Made by a program: the position numbers and the translations under genes
Shown here: positions 13,436 through 15,772 of the stretch, in pieces
Position numbering within the stretch: the stretch's first letter is position 1
Layout: the number at the start of each line of letters is the position of its first letter
Notes under the pieces: model-generated
What the model saw: only the letters and a program-made list of their open reading frames with translations
Told to the model about the DNA's origin: nothing
Databases searched by the model: none
Origin: an uncultured Rhodospirillales bacterium
GTDB taxonomy: Bacteria > Pseudomonadota > Alphaproteobacteria > RF32 > CAG-239
NCBI GenBank assembly: GCA_902795665.1
Contig: CADBMA010000060.1
Location: 1 to 15,772, forward strand
Direction: 5' to 3'
Length of the DNA stretch: 15,772 bases

Positions 13436-15574
13436 ATGTTACGTCAATACGAATTGGTTGATTTAGTAAAATCGTATGATCCAGATGCAGATGAAGATGC
13501 ATTGAATCGGGCGTATGTTTTTGCAATGAAAAAACATGGGGCGCAACTGCGCGCCTCCGGTGATCCGTATTATTCGCATCCGGTTGAAGTTGCCGGTATT
13601 TTGACCAGATTTAAGCTTGATTGTAATTCTGTTATTGCCGGATTGTTGCATGATACGGTTGAGGATACGGATACAACAATTGAAGAAGTTAGAACACTGT
13701 TTGGCGATCAAGTGGCGGCTTTGGTCGATGGTTTGACCAAATTAGCAATGATTGAACAAAAATCGGTCTATACAAAACAGGCTGAAAATTTTCGTAAGTT
13801 GCTTTTGGCAATGTCCGAAGATATTCGAGTTTTGTTAATAAAGCTGGCTGACCGTCTGCATAATATGCGGACATTGCATTTCTTAAAGCCGGAAAAACGT
13901 AACCGAATTGCTCGCGAAACGTTGGATATATACGCACCTTTGGCAGAGCGTATCGGAATGCAGGAAGTTAAGAGCGAATTGGAAGAGCTGGCTTTTAGCG
14001 AAATATATAAAGATGCTCATGATTCAATTGTTGCACGCCTTAATTTTTTGCGTGAAAAGGGCAGTGATATTGTGCCTAAGATTATCGATGCTCTCAAGCG
14101 GGATATGGAAGAAAACGGTGTTAAATGTGCGGTTACCGGACGTGAAAAAACGCCTTATTCAATCTGGCGCAAGATGCAGCAGAAAAATGCTTCTTTTGAG
14201 CAGTTGTCGGATATTATGGCATTTCGGATTTGTGTTGACGATATAGGGGCGTGTTACCAAGCACTTGGTATTGTACATAGCAAATATCACATGGTTCCGC
14301 GGCGTTTTAAGGACTATATTTCCACTCCGAAACCTAATGGTTATCAATCTATTCATACCGGAGTTATCGGTCCGGAAAATACTCGTATTGAGATACAAAT
14401 TCGTACTTTTGAAATGCATGAGATTGCTGAAAAAGGAGTGGCAGCACACTGGGCATATAAACAAGGACAAAAGGCCGAAGGTAAAAATTTCCGTTGGATT
14501 AGAGAATTGCTTGAAATTTTGGATCAAGCTTCAAATCCGGAAGAGTTTTTGGAAAATACCAAGCTTGAGATGTATAACGATCAAGTATTTTGTTTTACTC
14601 CTAAGGGAGATTTGATTGGTTTGCCGATAAACTCAACACCGGTTGACTTTGCATATGCAGTCCATTCGTCTGTCGGTGATACCTGTGTTGGGGCGAAGAT
14701 TAATGGAGAAATTCGCCCGCTGCGGACAATTTTGCAAAATGGTGATCAGGTTGAAGTTTTGACATCTAAGGCTCAACATCCTTCAACTGAATGGGAGCGT
14801 TTTGTGGTTACAGGTAAGGCCAAGGCGGCAATTCGCCGCTATGTCCGTGCCAATAAACGTGACCAATTTATTGTTTTGGGGCAGGAAATTTTAGAAAAGC
14901 TTTTTAAGGGTGAAAACCTTGAATTTTCTGAAAAATTGCTGGTAGATGTGTTGCCGACATTTGAAGCAGAATCAATTAATGATTTGTATGCTAAAGTGGG
15001 GGAAGGTCTGGCTACCGGTTGGGATGTAATGAAAGCCGTTTATCCGGCCTATAAACAATCTAAACTGGAAAAAGTTGTTAAGGCTATAAAAGTTCCAACT
15101 TTCAAAAGAAATAAGAAAAAAGATGAAAATCCTTTGCAGATAGAGGGTTTGATACCCGGAATGGCGATGCATTTTGCAGGATGCTGCCATCCTTTGCCGG
15201 GGGATAGGATTGTTGGTATTGTTACCACCGGTAAAGGTGTGGCAGTGCATACAATTGATTGCAAAGTGCTTGAAAAATATTCAAATGAACCGGAAAGATG
15301 GCTTGATATATCGTGGGGCAAAAAAGAAGATGGAGGTACACATACCGGCCGCCTGAAGATTATGCTATCCAATGAACCGGGAAGCCTTGGAGAAATATCA
15401 AATATCATGGCACGTCACAATACTAATATATCCAATCTGAACATAGTATATCGTACGGTCAGTTATTTTGAAATAATTATTGATGTTGATGTAAAAGATG
15501 TTAATCAGCTCAATGCAATTATTGCCTCGTTAAAGTCATCTAAAGTTGTCAGTTATGTGGCTCGGTCAAATTAG
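13436..15574 (+). CDS. rsh: Bifunctional (p)ppGpp synthetase/hydrolase, RelA/SpoT homologue (712 aa)
   Basis: RSH makes and degrades (p)ppGpp in the stringent response. Domains in order: the HD hydrolase (about 25-200) with His48, the HDTVED motif (His72, Asp73) and Asp139; the synthetase (about 220-345) with GREKTPYS, Asp259, NGYQSIHT and EIQIRT; TGS (about 385-447); a helical region; a Cys/His zinc-finger-like domain with Cys583-Cys584-His585, His605 and Cys609; and a C-terminal ACT domain (about 636-712). The synthetase carries RFKD at 290-293, the RXKD form typical of bifunctional enzymes, not the EXDD of monofunctional RelA. Both active sites look intact, so this is probably the main Rsh of the cell. 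The ATG at 13436 has only a weak ribosome site, so coupling to rpoZ is likely. The stop overlaps the ribosome site of the next gene. Confidence 0.96.
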   Translation: MLRQYELVDLVKSYDPDADEDALNRAYVFAMKKHGAQLRASGDPYYSHPVEVAGILTRFKLDCNSVIAGLLHDTVEDTDTTIEEVRTLFGDQVAALVDGLTKLAMIEQKSVYTKQAENFRKLLLAMSEDIRVLLIKLADRLHNMRTLHFLKPEKRNRIARETLDIYAPLAERIGMQEVKSELEELAFSEIYKDAHDSIVARLNFLREKGSDIVPKIIDALKRDMEENGVKCAVTGREKTPYSIWRKMQQKNASFEQLSDIMAFRICVDDIGACYQALGIVHSKYHMVPRRFKDYISTPKPNGYQSIHTGVIGPENTRIEIQIRTFEMHEIAEKGVAAHWAYKQGQKAEGKNFRWIRELLEILDQASNPEEFLENTKLEMYNDQVFCFTPKGDLIGLPINSTPVDFAYAVHSSVGDTCVGAKINGEIRPLRTILQNGDQVEVLTSKAQHPSTEWERFVVTGKAKAAIRRYVRANKRDQFIVLGQEILEKLFKGENLEFSEKLLVDVLPTFEAESINDLYAKVGEGLATGWDVMKAVYPAYKQSKLEKVVKAIKVPTFKRNKKKDENPLQIEGLIPGMAMHFAGCCHPLPGDRIVGIVTTGKGVAVHTIDCKVLEKYSNEPERWLDISWGKKEDGGTHTGRLKIMLSNEPGSLGEISNIMARHNTNISNLNIVYRTVSYFEIIIDVDVKDVNQLNAIIASLKSSKVVSYVARSN

Positions 15575-15584
15575 GAGAGGACGG

Positions 15585-15772
15585 TTGCAAATTAAGATAA
15601 AAAAAACAAAGTCGCCGTTTGGAGCATTGATGGGATGGAAAAAGTATATGCGATATCTGTTGATACGCTTGAGTCGTTTGGGAAGCTCACCATATTCGGT
15701 TGCGTCCGGATTGGCTTGTGGTGTGGCAGTGTCGTTTACTCCGTTTGTGGGGGTGCATTTGATTTTGGCTGC
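15585..15772 (+). CDS. DUF2062 membrane protein, N-terminal fragment (cut by window end)
   Basis: Only the first 62 codons are present. The sequence WKKYMRYLLIRLSRLGSSPYSVASGLACGVAVSFTPFVGVHLILAA matches the start of DUF2062 proteins, small inner-membrane proteins of unknown role; a hydrophobic helix begins at about residue 40. This family often follows rsh in Alphaproteobacteria. The proposed start is TTG at 15585, with AGGAG (15573-15577) overlapping the rsh stop codon and seven bases of spacing. An in-frame ATG at 15633 is an alternative but lacks such a site. It is probably co-transcribed with rpoZ and rsh. Confidence 0.82.
   Translation, partial: MQIKIKKTKSPFGALMGWKKYMRYLLIRLSRLGSSPYSVASGLACGVAVSFTPFVGVHLILA

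Noticed and set aside
12804..13526. A 240-aa open frame on the minus strand opposite rpoZ
   Set aside because: It is the antisense shadow of the Asp/Glu-rich rpoZ codons, has low-complexity Ile/Phe/Asn composition and overlaps a well-supported gene and the rsh start.
1..15772. CRISPR arrays, insertion sequences, phage genes, tRNA or rRNA genes, and a TolC-like channel gene
   Set aside because: I looked for spaced repeats, terminal inverted repeats, transposase or integrase motifs and cloverleaf-like segments and found none; all long frames belong to the genes listed.

Overview
The window looks like chromosomal backbone of an AT-rich alphaproteobacterium; host and species cannot be named from the sequence. 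The main marker is a GcrA-type cell-cycle regulator, a family essentially confined to Alphaproteobacteria. The order omega subunit (rpoZ) - bifunctional RelA/SpoT (rsh) - DUF2062 protein is also common in that class. Coding density is high and intergenic gaps are short. I see no insertion sequence, prophage, CRISPR array, tRNA or rRNA.

Layout, left to right. (1) 32-56: a bidirectional terminator. (2) 61-684 (-): an unrecognised 207-aa protein ending in ten aspartates. (3) 764-6166 (-): a tightly packed transcription unit read from right to left: TetR/AcrR repressor, RND membrane-fusion protein, RND permease, then ruvC. A 24-bp palindrome beside the TetR start overlaps the predicted promoter and is the likely self-operator. 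(4) 6378-7178 (+): an unrecognised cytoplasmic protein with an acidic middle and a basic tail, divergent from the repressor. (5) 7206-9268 (-): a two-gene unit from a near-consensus promoter, a GTG-started protein with an HNH-like motif followed by a TTG-started Sua5 threonylcarbamoyl-AMP synthase. (6) 9385-10845 (+): leucyl aminopeptidase PepA, sharing a bidirectional terminator with convergent gcrA (10922-11437, -). (7) 11570-12814 (+): an unrecognised exported protein. (8) 12921-15772 (+): rpoZ, rsh and the start of a DUF2062 membrane protein.

How the genes fit together. The efflux block is a self-regulated pump without an outer-membrane channel gene nearby; ruvC, a Holliday-junction resolvase, is carried as its last gene and is detached from ruvAB. 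The rpoZ-rsh block couples the enzyme that makes and degrades (p)ppGpp with the polymerase subunit that helps form ppGpp site 1 in other proteobacteria. GcrA and RSH next to each other put two global growth and cell-cycle regulators side by side. The less ordinary content is the set of four unrecognised proteins, chiefly the HNH-like one, and the long Asp-rich tail on omega. I did not find convincing evidence of a wholly new multi-gene system.
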